Virus record (IMG/VR): IMGVR_UViG_3300028581_000001 | Span: 1-64,000 of that record | Strand: one strand, 5' to 3' | Source: a virus | DNA length: 64,000 nt | Shown: in pieces, positions 41,218 to 55,452 of the stretch | Layout of the letters: every line of letters begins with the position of its first letter | Position numbering within the stretch: position 1 is the first letter of the stretch | Translations under genes and position numbers: made by a program | The notes under the pieces: model-generated | Databases searched by the model: none | What the model saw: the letters and a program-made list of their open reading frames with translations, nothing else | Told to the model about the DNA's origin: nothing

Positions 41218-44200
41218 TTACTCTGGGCTAAATGGTAATCATTTTGTTAATCATTTACTAGTACGTACTGGATCTTCAAATCATGTACCTAAAAACTTTT
41301 GTCTTATTTTTTTGTATGGTGCTTTAAGATTTATATATTTTTTTTCTGTTTCGTCAACTTTTTTCTTAACGACATACATAGGTATTATTCATTTAGATTG
41401 ATAACCTTGATAAATATTTGTAATAATTATTCAAGCATACTCTTGATTCATTTCAAATTTAGCAGGATTAAATCAGAATCATTGTGGCCTAAAATCTTGT
41501 TTAGCATTTAGATATTCTTGTGGATCTCTAGATAAATTTCATTCTTTTCATGGAATAAATTTTCTTATAGGATCAAATTGTTTTGAAAAATTTGGTCTAG
41601 CTCAAGAAAAAGCATTGCTTTTAAATGGAGATTTATAATCTCATGTAGCAGTTCTTTTTCATGCTGTTGCATTTAAATCATTAAGATAAGATTTAGAATC
41701 ATAATCCATAGATTCTGTAGAAACTTTAAACATCCAATTAGTTATTTGTTTCTGTGCATCTTGTGTTAATGTTTTGAATCTTTCATTATCATTAAATAAA
41801 TCATATTGAGATTTACTCATTCACATAATTACTGCAGCTTGATTAGCTAGTTTTGATTTCTTTTCCATGAAAGGATTATTTTCAATTTGATTTAAGAATT
41901 TTAATCAAACTTCTATTCATGTCTCATTTCATTTCAATCATTTAAATGCTAATGCGTATTTAGATTGCAATGTTGCTACCTTAGTATCTCAATTCTTCAT
42001 TACATTATTAACTAGATATTCTGTTGATACCAATTTCATTATATCATTCTTTGCATATTTAAAATTTTCTGCTTCTTCAAACTTAGTAAATAGATCTCAA
42101 TAATTTTTTTGTACATCTTTCTCTATAATATTCATTACAGAATTATTATCTAAATTAAGATACTCTTGATATTTTAATAATGCATCTCTAGTTATTTGAT
42201 TTTCCTTTTCAGAAGTCAATGCTAATGTTTGCTTTCAAAAATATTGTTTACCAGTTATAATTCAATCTGTTTTTTTAGCTTCTTCCAACTTTAATTGTTT
42301 TTCCTTATTGATTATCATATAAAGAAATAACGGTGTCTTAAGATGAGTATTCATATCCATTAATGCTAATGATTTTAATAATCATTTATCTACTCAATTT
42401 ACTGAAACTATTTGCTCTAAAGTTTTTCAAGTTTGTTTTTCTAATTCTTTATTAATTTGTCACTCAAGAATACTCATAACTTTTTCTGGAGTAAATTGTT
42501 TACCAGATTTATCAGTTAATATTCTTTTTCATTTTTCATCTAATCTATCATATCAGCTATAATATAATTGATTCAAAATATCTTTTGCATTAGCTTCTTG
42601 ATCTAATGTCATTGAAGTTCATTGCATTCATAGTAATGATGAAAGATTATAATCTTTATCAGTAAATCAAATTTGTCATCACTTTAAAAGTTTTCAAAGA
42701 TTTGGATCTTTTTGTATTCTTGTTTGTATATCTTTAGAAAGATCTGTTAATACTGAATATGCAATGTTATCATTATCTCATTTTACTAATGAGGTAAAAC
42801 CAGATAATACTGATTTTATAAATCATTTATCTTTATAACTTGCAAAATTTTTTCATTCACTTAGTTCTTTAAACATTTCATCTCAATATGTATTTCATCA
42901 TAATCATAATATTCAAAGATTAGAATCTTGAGATATTGAATTAAAATAATCATCTGATTCTTTCATTCAATTAAATCTTATTGAAGCAGTATAATGTTGT
43001 TTGGTTGCATATTGTAATGCTTCAAACATATCTCATTTTCATAATACAGATTGTGCTACATATCTATCGTATGCTGTATTAATAAATGCTCATTGTTTAA
43101 ATAATCTAGTCATTCTATCTAATAATGTTTTAGTTGTATACGCAACTTGATCAGATTTAGTTCAATATTCTCAAGCTGTATTCCATGCATTTAATTGTTT
43201 ATCATAAATAATTCTTACAGATACAAATGCATTATTAAATATTTTTTGAAATTCTCATATACTTAATCTATCTTCATTATCTTTTTCATATTTTTGAAAC
43301 TTAAGATATATTCAAGTTGTATATAGTATTTGTTTAGCTAGCATTGAATTATACATTGCCCAATCATGAAAGTGTGCTATAAATCATGCAGTATTTCATA
43401 GATATAATTGTTTCATTCAAGTTAATAGAGCTGATTCTTTTTCTATTAATGTTGCAGCTTTATGAAAAGACCATCACATAAGATATGAAAAAGACTTGAC
43501 TGCGAATTGTGTAACAAAATTATCAAACATTAAATATGAATCTTCAAATATTGTTCATGAAGCTATTGCAGAAGATGATACAACTCATCATCATGAGTTT
43601 GCAAAGTTTCTTCTTACTGCAGATTGAAATACATTTTTAAATTCTTGTCATCAGTTTTCAAATGCAAGATTAATAGCTTTCATATCTTTAAATTTAAACT
43701 GTTCCATTGTTTGTAATACGGCTGTAATCTTACGAAGATTCTCTAGTGGCCGATCATTAAATCATAACATATTATTTATAAATGAATCTACCATTTCACC
43801 TGCTCTTTTAGCAGAATCTTTTCACACAACCTTTCAGGCTGCATTTGTAGCTAATTCTTTTGTAAATTTAGATATAGCTTGTTGTAAGAATGATTGATTT
43901 AAATTTTTTCAAAATCATGTACCCATCATTAATACATCTTCAAAATCCATAAGTCATTGTGTCTTTATTAATCTATATGCATCATCTAGTTTATCAGAAT
44001 TTTTTGCTGCATATGCTCTTAGTTCTATATAATTTGGCAATATTTGTGACATTCATGCTATAATACTATTCTGAGTTAAGAAAGTTGAAGCAGTTCAGTA
44101 TGTCATATTATAATGGAATCATTTAGCAAATCATAATACTTTATCTAACATAGATAATCAGTTTTTAAAAACTGCTTTACTCATTACTTTAATTTCAAAA

Positions 44201-47200
44201 TCACTTATATCATAACTCATCATTTCTCAATTTCTATTATATGCCATATTTTTGGCATTGTTTTTTAAATATTCATGAAAATCAGCTTCATCTTTTATTC
44301 ATATTAATTTCAATGCAAATTGTGCATCTCATTTATGAGCTTCTAATAAATCAGTTACTAATGTAAATGGTGCTTCTAATTTTGAATAAATAGAATAAAC
44401 ATCTTTTTTAAATAAAGAATTTATTTCATTTAATGCAATTATAATTGGATCAATAACATTAGTTTGATAATCAGTTAATATAGTTTTAAATTTTGCATCA
44501 TCTAATAATTTTAATATTGATCATTTAGAACTTATTCATTTATCACTTTTCATTTTATCAATAGCTATATCTAGATTTGGTCTAGAGAATACTCAATCTT
44601 TTGATTCTATTAAATAATATGAAAACTTTTTTTCTATATCTGAAATATCTTTAGCAGATAATCAAGTTTTTTTCATTTCTCTATATATAGTATCTCATGT
44701 ATTAAACCAATTATGTGAGAACTGTCTTACATGTTCATCACTAGCATTTGATATTATTCTTTTAGATCATAAAGAAATTTCTTTTTCAACTCAATTTTCT
44801 GTAATAGTTCTAAAAGTTTGTCTTTCTCTATTTAATAATCATTGAATAGTATCAAATGTTGTTAATAATCTTGGTGCAAATTTATTGAATAGAGATTGTT
44901 TAGTTAATTTAATTCAATCTTTTGCTAATGAAACTGCATCAGTAAACTCTGACATAATTTCATTTACTGCCTGAGTTGATCTATCTACTGTATTAAAACT
45001 AAATTCTGGAAATACATAGTTATCTATATCTTGTATTTCTACTTTATTTGAAATTATAGAAGAATCTATAATCGGATCTTCAAGTAATTTATTATTTTCA
45101 ATTTCATATATTGTTTTTTTAGTACTTTCAATTGACGTCATTACTTTTTCAGCTCATTCTGTATCTCATGATTTTTGTAATAATTCTAAATCTGCTTCCA
45201 TTTCTTTTAATAGTTTTGGAAAATATTCATTATCAAATTTATCAATTCACATATGTTCTTCAAAATTGACATCTAATCATATATTTTTTAATCTATCTCA
45301 TTTTATATTATCAGAATCTCATAGGAATTTTAATTGTAAATTATTATTTATAAAATTAAATATTCTATTCTCTCATAATGTAATAGCATAAGCTGCTCAA
45401 ATTCATTGGTATTCTTCTGGTAATACTTTAATATATTCTATTAAATCTTTTTTAATTAATTTTTGAGCTTCTTTATTTCATTTCTCATCATATATATTTT
45501 TAATCTTTTTAAGATAATCTAATATAGTAAATTTTCACATAGATCATGTAAATTCTTGTTTAAGTATATCTTCATAATCTTTTACAAAAATATTATTATC
45601 TTTAATAAAACTATTTAATCTATCTTCTCTTTTAACTAATCATGCTATTTTTGTTTTATTATTTTCAATTTGCATTTCAATAGTTCATGTATTCCATTTT
45701 TTTATTTTATAATTTAATAATTTACTTTCATTGCTTTTTAAGAAAAATTTTTCATTATTTAATAATTTTTGAGTATCTATTAAGCTGCTTCTGGCAGTTG
45801 CAGTATCTAATAATCATAATTTAATTAAAATATTTTCTTGTAATTCATCTTTAGAAAAATTATATATTCAATTATATGATCATATATCTTTTGATATATA
45901 TCACATAGAATATCAATTTACATTTTCTAAATCATTAAGTATATCAGTTAATAATTTATTACTTTTATTATCTTTAAAATTTTTACATAAAAATATTATA
46001 TCATTAGAAGTATTGATTGCTTCTATATATTCTCATATAGTTGTTTTTCAATTAAACATTTCTTTATCATTGAAAAATGATTCTATTATTTCTCATTTAT
46101 GTCAAAGAGTTCATAATAATAATAAATAATTTTGTTCATCTTTATTAAATACTGCATGAGTATATCAATTTTCTTCAGTAACTATTTTTCATATTTTATA
46201 ATCTGGACTTTTTTCTAATAATTTAGTTATTTTAATATAAGACCTTTTTAATTGAGATAATTTTTTCTCATCCATTTTTATTAACTTATATCATTTTGCT
46301 AATGGAGAAATTAGATCATGATAATAAATTCATATATTATTATCTATTCATGCATATTCTAATAAATCTTTAAACCAATTTTTATCGAATTCTGTTTTTC
46401 CTGAATTACCAAAGTCTAATGTTAATTGTAATATAGAAGCAGCAGAAGCATTATATTTTCTTAAATCTCATGTAAGAAGTTTTTGTCATATATTTTTATA
46501 TAAATCTTCTATTGTAATTGTATCAAGTAAGTTTGGATTTTTTAAATTAGATGGATTTAATTCTGATCTAATTTTTCTTTTTCAGAATTTAATTTTATCA
46601 TCTCATGTTAATGATTCATATTTATCAAATACTTGTCTTAGTATAGATATTGTTCTAAGAGTAGCAGAAACTATTCATACTGATTGTTTTGCTTCAAGTG
46701 CTACTGCTCTTGATTCCCATAATGAAACTTCTTTAGGAAATAATTTATCTAATTCATTTTTTAAATAATTAAATAATTTTGGTGCTTTAGTTTCTAGCAT
46801 TGCTTTATCAGTTCATATTCATCACTCAGATACAACAATTACTTTTCAACTTGCTTTTGCATTGATAATTGCTTCATCTACTTGTTTTTTAAATATATCA
46901 AAATCTGCATCTGTAAAATATGAACTAGCATCTGTTCATCTATTCTTTTTTGTATCAATTCAAATTGCATTTGGTAATCATCTTATAACTGCTTGTGTTG
47001 AAGTTGGTACATGTTTAGTATTTAATCTATCGTCAGTATTATCTCAGAATAAAAATACTTTATCTTCTATATTCTCAATATCAGATCTTTTCCAATGTCA
47101 TTTATATTTTTCATTTCTTAATCATTTATCTACTTGATCAGCAATTATATAATTATTAAGATGTTCTCAATTTTTAAATTCATCTATAAGATTTCTATTC

Positions 47201-50200
47201 TCTGATAACTTTATTCAGAAAATAGATTTTCAAACTATATCTCAAAACTCTGATTCTGCATTAATAAAGAATACGTGATCTCAATCATTATCTCATTCAA
47301 GTTTTAGATATGTTGTGATTGGATTTGTTACTACTTGATCTCATCACATATTTTCATATTCTTGCCATAATTTTTTTCAATTATTATCTACTTCATCTGA
47401 AAATCTAATTCTGTACATACCAAGATTATATTCTGATGGTACAGGATATCTATATCAGATTGTAAATAATGGTTCTTTAAAATTTTTAATTGCTTCAATT
47501 TTATCTTTATCTGCAACTGTATCTAACTTAGAAAGTTTATCTTCTATTATTCATTTAACTAATTGTGAATCTTTAGATACTATAATTTCTTCAGCTGTAA
47601 TTTTATTAGTAGATTCTCTAATAAATACAGAGGTTCATTTATCTTGTGGTTTATTTAATATCTCATCTACTTCTGATAAGAACTGTTTTAATCTTCATCA
47701 TGCAACTGAATCTGTTAATGTTCATCTTTTTACCAATCAAACAACTCTAGATATTATATTATCAATATCAGAAATATTATTAAAATTAATATTAAAATCT
47801 CATAATGAATTAATATTATTTTGAAATGATTTTTGAATTGCTTTTAATTGAAGTTCTGTCAATGCTTTTGAATATTCATATCATAATCTTGACTTAATAG
47901 AATCTGACAATGTAGTCATATCATCATCTGATGTTGATTCAGAAGATGCATTTCTAAAGAATGATGTATCTGTTCATTCTACTTCTCATAAAACTTTGTA
48001 TAGTTTTCAATCAATTATTATATCTTTAGGTGTATCGAATGTAACATATCATCATTCTAATTTTAATGATGATTTTCAAATAACTACTGCGTTATCAAGT
48101 TTGCTTCATTCATATACTATTTCTGCAGAATTAAATAATGTTTTTCAAAGCACTCTACCATTATCTCATACATCTCAATAGAAGTGATCCTTGAATTGGA
48201 ATACATCTTCTCAATCTCATCATTGAATTCTATCTCTAAGTCTTGCCATATGTCAAGAAATAAATGATGTTCAATCTTGATTATCCTTATTAAATGCTGA
48301 ATCTAAGAAACTTACTTGTTCATCTGGATCTGTTATAGATACTAATCTTTTTCTAATATATTCTGGAGTATCTTTATTTGCAATAGTTCTATCTACGTTA
48401 ATTGTTTTATCATCATTGTATTTAATCCAACTATTATCAAATTGTTTTGCTAATACTAATGTTTTAAGTGGAATCTTAATATCATCAAATGTTGAAAAAT
48501 TTGACATGTTAGCAGACTCTCTTTTACGAATGTTATTAGTTTCTAAAATAATTCATCTTCATTCTCTTTTAATTCAGTTAGATTCTTTAAATTTATTTTC
48601 AATAATGTTAAGATCTTTTTTAAAAGCTTCATACGTAGAATACTTTATATTCTTAAATTCAGATGAAAATTTATCCCAATCTATTTTAACTTTTAATCCT
48701 GTATGATTAAAGTATCAATTCTTTAAAGCATATTCGTATTCGAATAAATCTAATTCTATTCTAGATTTTTCTATATCTTTTATTTTACTATCATATATAG
48801 AAAGATCTGATCTATATAACGTAAATACTGAATCCTTGTCTCAGAAGTTTCAAGCAAATACATCTCATTTTCTAATATGTAACTGTTCAATTACTCTAGC
48901 TCTAAGATCTTTTAAAATAATTTTTTTCTTATTTAAATAACTTATTAAATCTACTGAAATAAGATTTGTTTGATTATTTATTAATGCTGTTATGAATTTA
49001 TAAATTTCTCATTGAGTAACATATGCATAATTTATATAATTTTGTTCTATTATTCAATATTGACTTTTAAAAAAGTTATCAAATATATTTTTTAATGTAA
49101 GTTCTGATCAGTATTTATCAATCTTTCATGACTTAATTATTCAGAATTTTCATCAATCAATTCATCTTAAGAAATTTACATTCATTCATTTTTCAACCAT
49201 TTGTTGAAGCTGTATAATGTTTTCTGTATATTTATCTGGCTCTACTTCATCTTTTAATGCATAAGTAAAATCATCTACTTCTTCAATGGATACGTTAATA
49301 TCTGCTTTAACTCTTTCTCATTTAGCATTAGTATAGTCATTTGATTTATTTCATAATGCTCTAATCTTTTTGAAAAGATCTTTACCTTGTCATCTTTTGG
49401 TATTATTAATATCCTTAAGTAATACTTCCATAATATTATCAGCATCATTAATAGATACTTTATATCATGATATATCTAGTATTTCTTTTATAAATGCTTT
49501 ATATCAATCAAGTTTTCTTTTGTTAATATATTCTCATTTAGCATCTTTAAAATATTCTTTACTATTAAGATCTTTTATTAAATCTGAGAATTTATTATCT
49601 CATAAATTAAATAGATCAGAAGCTGATAAATCATAGTTAATATCTTTTTTAATTAATTTTGGATCTATTAAATATTTTTTTCATTCTAACCAATCTTTTA
49701 ATATAAATGGTCATCATAATATATCATTAAATGATTTATTAGATTTATTTATTAATTTATTATAAATATCAATTGATTCTTTTATTTCTAATCAGTATTC
49801 TTTTATTAAATTGTCTATAGTAAATTCTATTTTTCTTGGTTCATAATTTTTTATTACTTTTACATTTTTTCAATTATGTTCTAAAAATTCATTTTGTGGC
49901 ATATCATAAATAAATATTTTTCAATCTTCTTTTAATAATGCTACTTTATGATATATTGATTCTCAAAATAAATTTCATTTAATTCATACATCTATTGGAT
50001 ATACATCCATTCATTCTATTAATAATTTATTAATATTAAATTTTGATGTATAACTACATGGTAAATTATTATATGAATATTCTTTTCCTATCGTTATTAA
50101 TGATTCATTATCTTTTCAAGAATATGCCCAGTCTATAATTGCTTTGTTAATCTTTGGCTCTTGTCATGTCTTTGTATTATTAAAGAATGCTACAAGCTTC

Positions 50201-53200
50201 TTAATTATAGGATTATTCTTTTTAGCGAACTCAGCAGTCATTGTATCGTTTATAATATCTTCCATTTCTTTTAAAATGAAATTCTCATCAACAACATTTA
50301 ATGATTGACATTTACTATTAAATTTTTGAAATATATATTCTAATACTTCTTTATATACTTTTGATCATCATAATGCTATTGCTTTATTAAATATATCTAT
50401 TTTTTCTAATAATCATTTAGAATTTCTTAAATCAGAAATTAGTCTTGTAATTCATTTTAAATCTTCTGTTGTTAATTGTCAGAATTTTCATTTCATTTCT
50501 ATATCTTTTTCAATTGATTTGGTTAAATCTTCAACTTTTAAATCTATTGAATCTTTAAGTTTTGGTTTTAATTGTGAAAATGTTGCAAAATTATCTGAAG
50601 TATTTTTAATATAATCAACTGTAAAATTATTTATAATTGAATCTGTATAATTTGTTTTAAATTTATATTTTTTTAAATTTCATAACAATTCTTTTTTTAA
50701 TCACTTTTCAATTAAAATTAATTCTTCAATCTTTTTTTGTAAGTTTTCTTTAATTATTTTATCTGGAATAGCTTTCTTTTGTTCTTTTAAAGTATTAATT
50801 CAATTTTGATTTTTCTTAATCAAATTATTAATATTTATTACATATCTCTTCCATTCTTTTTCTACTTGTGGTTCTAATGTTTTTGCTAAAGAAGATTTAA
50901 ATACTTTATCTCATAATAGAGTTTTAGATAATGGTTCTATTAATTTAGGACTAAGTAATAAATCTGAGAATGCTTTTATGTATTGATCATCCATTTTTGG
51001 ATCTACTCAAATCTTTTTTATAATTGCATCTATTAATGGTTTATGTTCTGCATATTTATATGCAATATTATAAATCATTGGCTTAACTAATATTCATATA
51101 TTTTCATTTGCATTTACAAAAATATTATAAATAAAATTATTTAGAACTTCAAATTCTTTTGTATCTGGTTTTATATCTAATATATGTCTAAGTGTAGCAG
51201 TAATATAATCTTTATCTAATACTCAATCAGTAAACATTCAAGTTACTTTAGAACTTGCATGTATTATCCTAGAATTTTTTATTCAAGTTTCTAGATCAAA
51301 TACTCAATCTTTTTCTCAATATTCATAAATAGATCTCATTAATGCTCATACACTCTTAGCATAATTAGAAACTTTATAAATCATTTTTCATTCTTGAACT
51401 ATTTTTCAAGAAAGCATATCTTCAAACTCTGATTGTTCAGATAATTCTTTACCTGCTGTTAAATACATTATGAAATTTCTTCATCATTTTTTATCTTCAA
51501 TATATCAATATGTAAGATTTAATAATCATTCTTCTCTTGAAAAATAATTAATAAGATCTTCTCATGGTACTACAAAATTATTATCTTTAGCAGCTTGAAA
51601 CTCTTTCATTTCATTTATGAAATTTACTTTTCAAAAATTATTTTCTCAATAAATTTCATCTACAACTCATTTAATTAATTTTCATATTTCATTCATTAAT
51701 CAAATCTGTTTATCAATTGGAACTTTACTAACAAATCACATAACTTGAGATCAAGATTTTTTATCTAATGTTCAATTCTTTCAAACTATTGTTCTAATTG
51801 TTTGTTGTATATTATTTTCAGGTACTCAATATGCTTCTCATAATTTAGTTATTGTTTGTTTTCTTGATATCATTACGTTCTTTATTTTCTCTACAAATAA
51901 ATCTGTTCATTTATAAATATCAAATGCTGTTCATTTTTTAAATTTATGTCATTCAATAATCATATCATCTTTAATTTTAACTTGTCAGTTTTTAATTAAA
52001 TCAACATAATTTTTTTTAAAATCTTCTATATCATTAAACTTAATATTAATAACTCTTCAAGTATCTCATGGAAAACTAACTTGTATAGATCTTACATATT
52101 CTACATTAGAATATGCATCCTGTATTGCTAGAGTATTTTCTCTTATAATATCTAGATATTCTGTTGCTTCATCTTTACTAGGTGCTAATTTAATTTGTTG
52201 TATAGCTTGTTTAATTTCTATAACTTTAGTTTCATAATATGAATCATTTTTTGGTGGTGTAACCTTTCTATCATAAGTTCATTTTCATGTTGCAACATTT
52301 AATGCATCATTTAAATATTTATCTTGCAATAATTTATTTACTTCATATTCTTTACTTCATGATTTTAAATCATATCATTTTAATACAGCATCATCCATTG
52401 CATCAAATTGTCTTCATGTAATTCATGTAACATCTTCCAGATGTAATCATATTCATTCTGCAGTTACTATTTCTTTTAGTCTTCATTCTTCCATTCATAG
52501 AATATTTTTAGACATAAAGTTAAATAGTTCAGCAGGTTTATCAAAAATTTCTTTTACTTTTGCAGGTGAAAAAACTGTATATGCAATTTCTTTTCATTTC
52601 TCCATTAATTTAATTGCACTATTTCTATCTAGTTTAATATTATTTTGTGTGTCTAGAGCCTTAACAAAATCATCTACTGCAGCTCAGTCTTCCTTATAAA
52701 TATAATTATACATTATACTATTCTTTGCTTTTTGTGCAGTTTCATAACCAAGTGATCAAACCTGAATTATTCATTTTCCTGCTCAATATATTGCTGTATC
52801 AAATACCAATCATGTTATCATATTAAAGTTTTCTGATACATCTGATGGTGCTTGCATCATTGTATTATCTATAATTGCATCTCATGGTGCTCATTGTAAT
52901 AAACTATTAGTAGCTCATTTCATTCATTTAGTTATTTTAGAATCCATTACTTTTGGAAATACTTTTAATATGCTTTCTCAAAATCAAATATTTGTTTTAA
53001 TTAAAAGTCATATTCATTTATCTGCTACTAATGCTGCTCATTTTGTAATTCACTTTGTTACTAATCAGGTTCATGCTGTTGCTGTCGCTAATGATAATAA
53101 TGCATCTGGATTATATGCTATTACCGATAGAAACTTATCTAGGTTTCATTTGTCTGCAGTTATTAAGCTTCTATATTCTTGTCTAATATAATGTGGAACT

Positions 53201-54603
53201 TCATCTTTATCATTATCATAAACCTTATCAAAAATTCTTTCAACTGTTGCAGCAGAATATGAATATGCATCCATTAATGATTTAAAAGTATCAATAGGTC
53301 AAGATAGAAATCTATCTTTCATTTGTTTTAAATTTGTTGCTTGAGATATAGATGTTATTAATGATTCTTTAGATCTTAATTTATCTTTATCTTCTTCGGA
53401 TAAAGATTGATATGCCTGCTTAATTGCTTTCTGTCTAACTTCTTCATCATTTTCTTTATTATAAGATGGATCATTTTTTAATATAGCATATCTTCTAACC
53501 ATTTCAAGATCCATATTATATCATACATCTGATATTTCTTTAAACTTTGCAGCAATTTTTTCATTATCTGGAAGATCTTCCATTCATAAAAGTTCTAGAT
53601 AATATTGTTTATCAGTTGTCGCCTTTTCTACAATCTGATCTTTAAGATTCATAAAAGTTGTTCATCATATTCATACAATATTTTTTGCATCCTTAGCAAA
53701 ATCTTCATCAAACTTTTCTGACATCTTATTATTTAATTCTCATATAAGAGTAAAAGTATCATTTCATTTTACTAATGCATCTTGTTTTATTTGTATTTCA
53801 TTATAAACTTCTTCTCATGTTTTTTCTCAATTTGCTTTAATAGAATTATTTAAATAATTCTTAAGCTCATTTTGTTTTTCAGTATATTCTGTTTGATATC
53901 ATCAAATGGATTCTTGTAATGTTGCAGCTTGACTTAATATATTTGATTGTGCAAATGGATCTAATAAATCTAATTGCATTTTTTGAAAATTAGAAAAATC
54001 TTCTTGATCAGTAATTGTTGTAATTCATTTTTCTGATAGATATTGTTTTTCAACTTGTTTACTAAAATCTCTATATTCTGTAAATCTAGGATCTACACTT
54101 GATATATCATGAATTTTTTTCTGTCTATCTCTTAATAAACTTTCATATTCTTTAACTTTAGCTTCAAAATCTTTTTGAACTATTCATTCATTTAAAGAAT
54201 TTTTAAGTCATGTTCAATTTAATACATCACTTCATTTACTAATTCACATTCAAGTTAAACCTTTTACTAAATCCCATGCCATTCATAATCATCATAGATT
54301 TTTAAATCTATTTGAAAGTGATCTATCTTCATCTGATATCTTAGGCTTTTCTCAATATTTATCTTGAAGATCATAATATTCTATTGGATTAACAATTCAA
54401 TCCCATAATCATGCAATTCACTTTTGTTCAATTTTATTTTCAACTCATTCAATTGCATCCTTTCCCCAGTTAATAACTGAAGAAGCAGTATCTGCTACTG
54501 CATCTACTGCTTGTGTTCATAGCTCAACTGCTCAACTAGCTACATTTGAAATTCATTCTCATACAGCTTCAGCTGCATTTATAATACCTTCTAGTGGTGT
54601 CAT
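41218..54603 (-). CDS. Giant polyprotein with DPBB RNA polymerase core (putative virion RNA polymerase)
   Basis: 4,461 residues in one frame; I read every line of 41218-54603 and saw no in-frame TAA or TAG. Around residues 2382-2450: IGYRYPVPSEYNLGMYRI, VTNPITTYLKLEGDNDGDHV. DNDGD (Asp2438, Asp2440, Asp2442) matches the catalytic DxDGD of double-psi beta-barrel RNA polymerases, preceded by the expected R.P segment. Upstream, DGTSFISGHMARLRDRIQGG (about 2110) resembles another conserved block of phage RNAPs. Residues about 2515-2625 resemble a phage-associated FGDN...GIGT...APK module. Segments near 502-545 are hydrophobic. crAss-like phages carry similar giant RNAP-containing proteins beside the terminase; packaging in the virion is inferred. 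Confidence 0.8.
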
Positions 54604-54666
54604 ATTTAAATAATTATGTAAATAATATAAAACTTACTATTCTATGTTAAGTTTATAACTTATAGA

Positions 54667-55365
54667 TTAGTCTATTGTTTTTTCTTCTGTGTCTCATAGT
54701 TCAATATACTGAACTACATCTCATTTCATTTCTGGATCAATTTCATATTTAACATATGCCATCAATGCATTCCTATGAGATTTAAATTTAGATTTCATTA
54801 ACTTAGAATCTAAAAGAATTTCTTTTTGTTTTGATTTCATTTTTAATCATTGCACTATATCAACATAGTCTTCTGTTTTAAACTTCATTAAATCTTGTAA
54901 TCATTTTCAATTGTATGATACTCAAGATTTTCATTTAAAAGAAAATACTTTATTGTTTACATTTACTTTCTCTGGAGCTTCTAAAAATTTTGTAATTGTT
55001 TTTCTTCAGTTTATAACATCTCAAATTATTTGAAAGTTTGGTTTTCAGTTTGTTGCAAGAATTATTTCATATGATAATTCTTGTGCAATAATTTTTAATT
55101 TACCTCAAACAATTACATTATTATGTACAAACGATCAGCATTCAGATAATAATTTCTGAACTAATCATAAATTTGGAACATCATTAGTTCAATCTCTTGC
55201 GCTTCATATTCCTATACTATTCCAAAATTGCATTATTGTTATGAGTAATTTAAATCTTCACTCTATATCTGATGTATCAATTCAAATCAATTCTGATATT
55301 GAAGCTCTACCATGATATGCTCTTTCATTTCAAACTAATGATTGTTTAAGTTCTTCTAAAAACAT
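54667..55365 (-). CDS. Hypothetical protein upstream of the giant polymerase gene
   Basis: 232 residues, start MFLEELKQSLVGNERAYHG. Mixed helix/strand with GRASISELIGIDTSDIEG, IIAQELSYEIILATNGKPNF and KHRNALMAYVKYEIDPEM-like C-terminal helices. No family recognised. It starts the late transcript after the terminator at 55424-55451 and is 64 bases from the giant gene, so it may be a virion or polymerase-partner protein. Confidence 0.7.
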
Positions 55366-55423
55366 ATTTATATTGTTAAAAATTAATGAATCTAGTATAT
55401 TTATTTAAAAATAAAAATCAAAT

Positions 55424-55451
55424 AAAAAGTCCTGATATACAGGACTTCATT
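55424..55451. terminator. Bidirectional terminator
   Basis: AAGTCCTG / CAGGACTT stem with a 5-base loop, A-run on one side and TTTTTAT on the other. Marks the boundary between the replication operon (ends 55453) and the late block. Confidence 0.85.
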
Positions 55452-55452
55452 T

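Noticed and set aside
53299-53514. Independent 71-residue gene within 41218-54603
   Set aside because: Same frame as the giant gene; it is bounded only by ATG and TGA, which are Met and Gly codons here.
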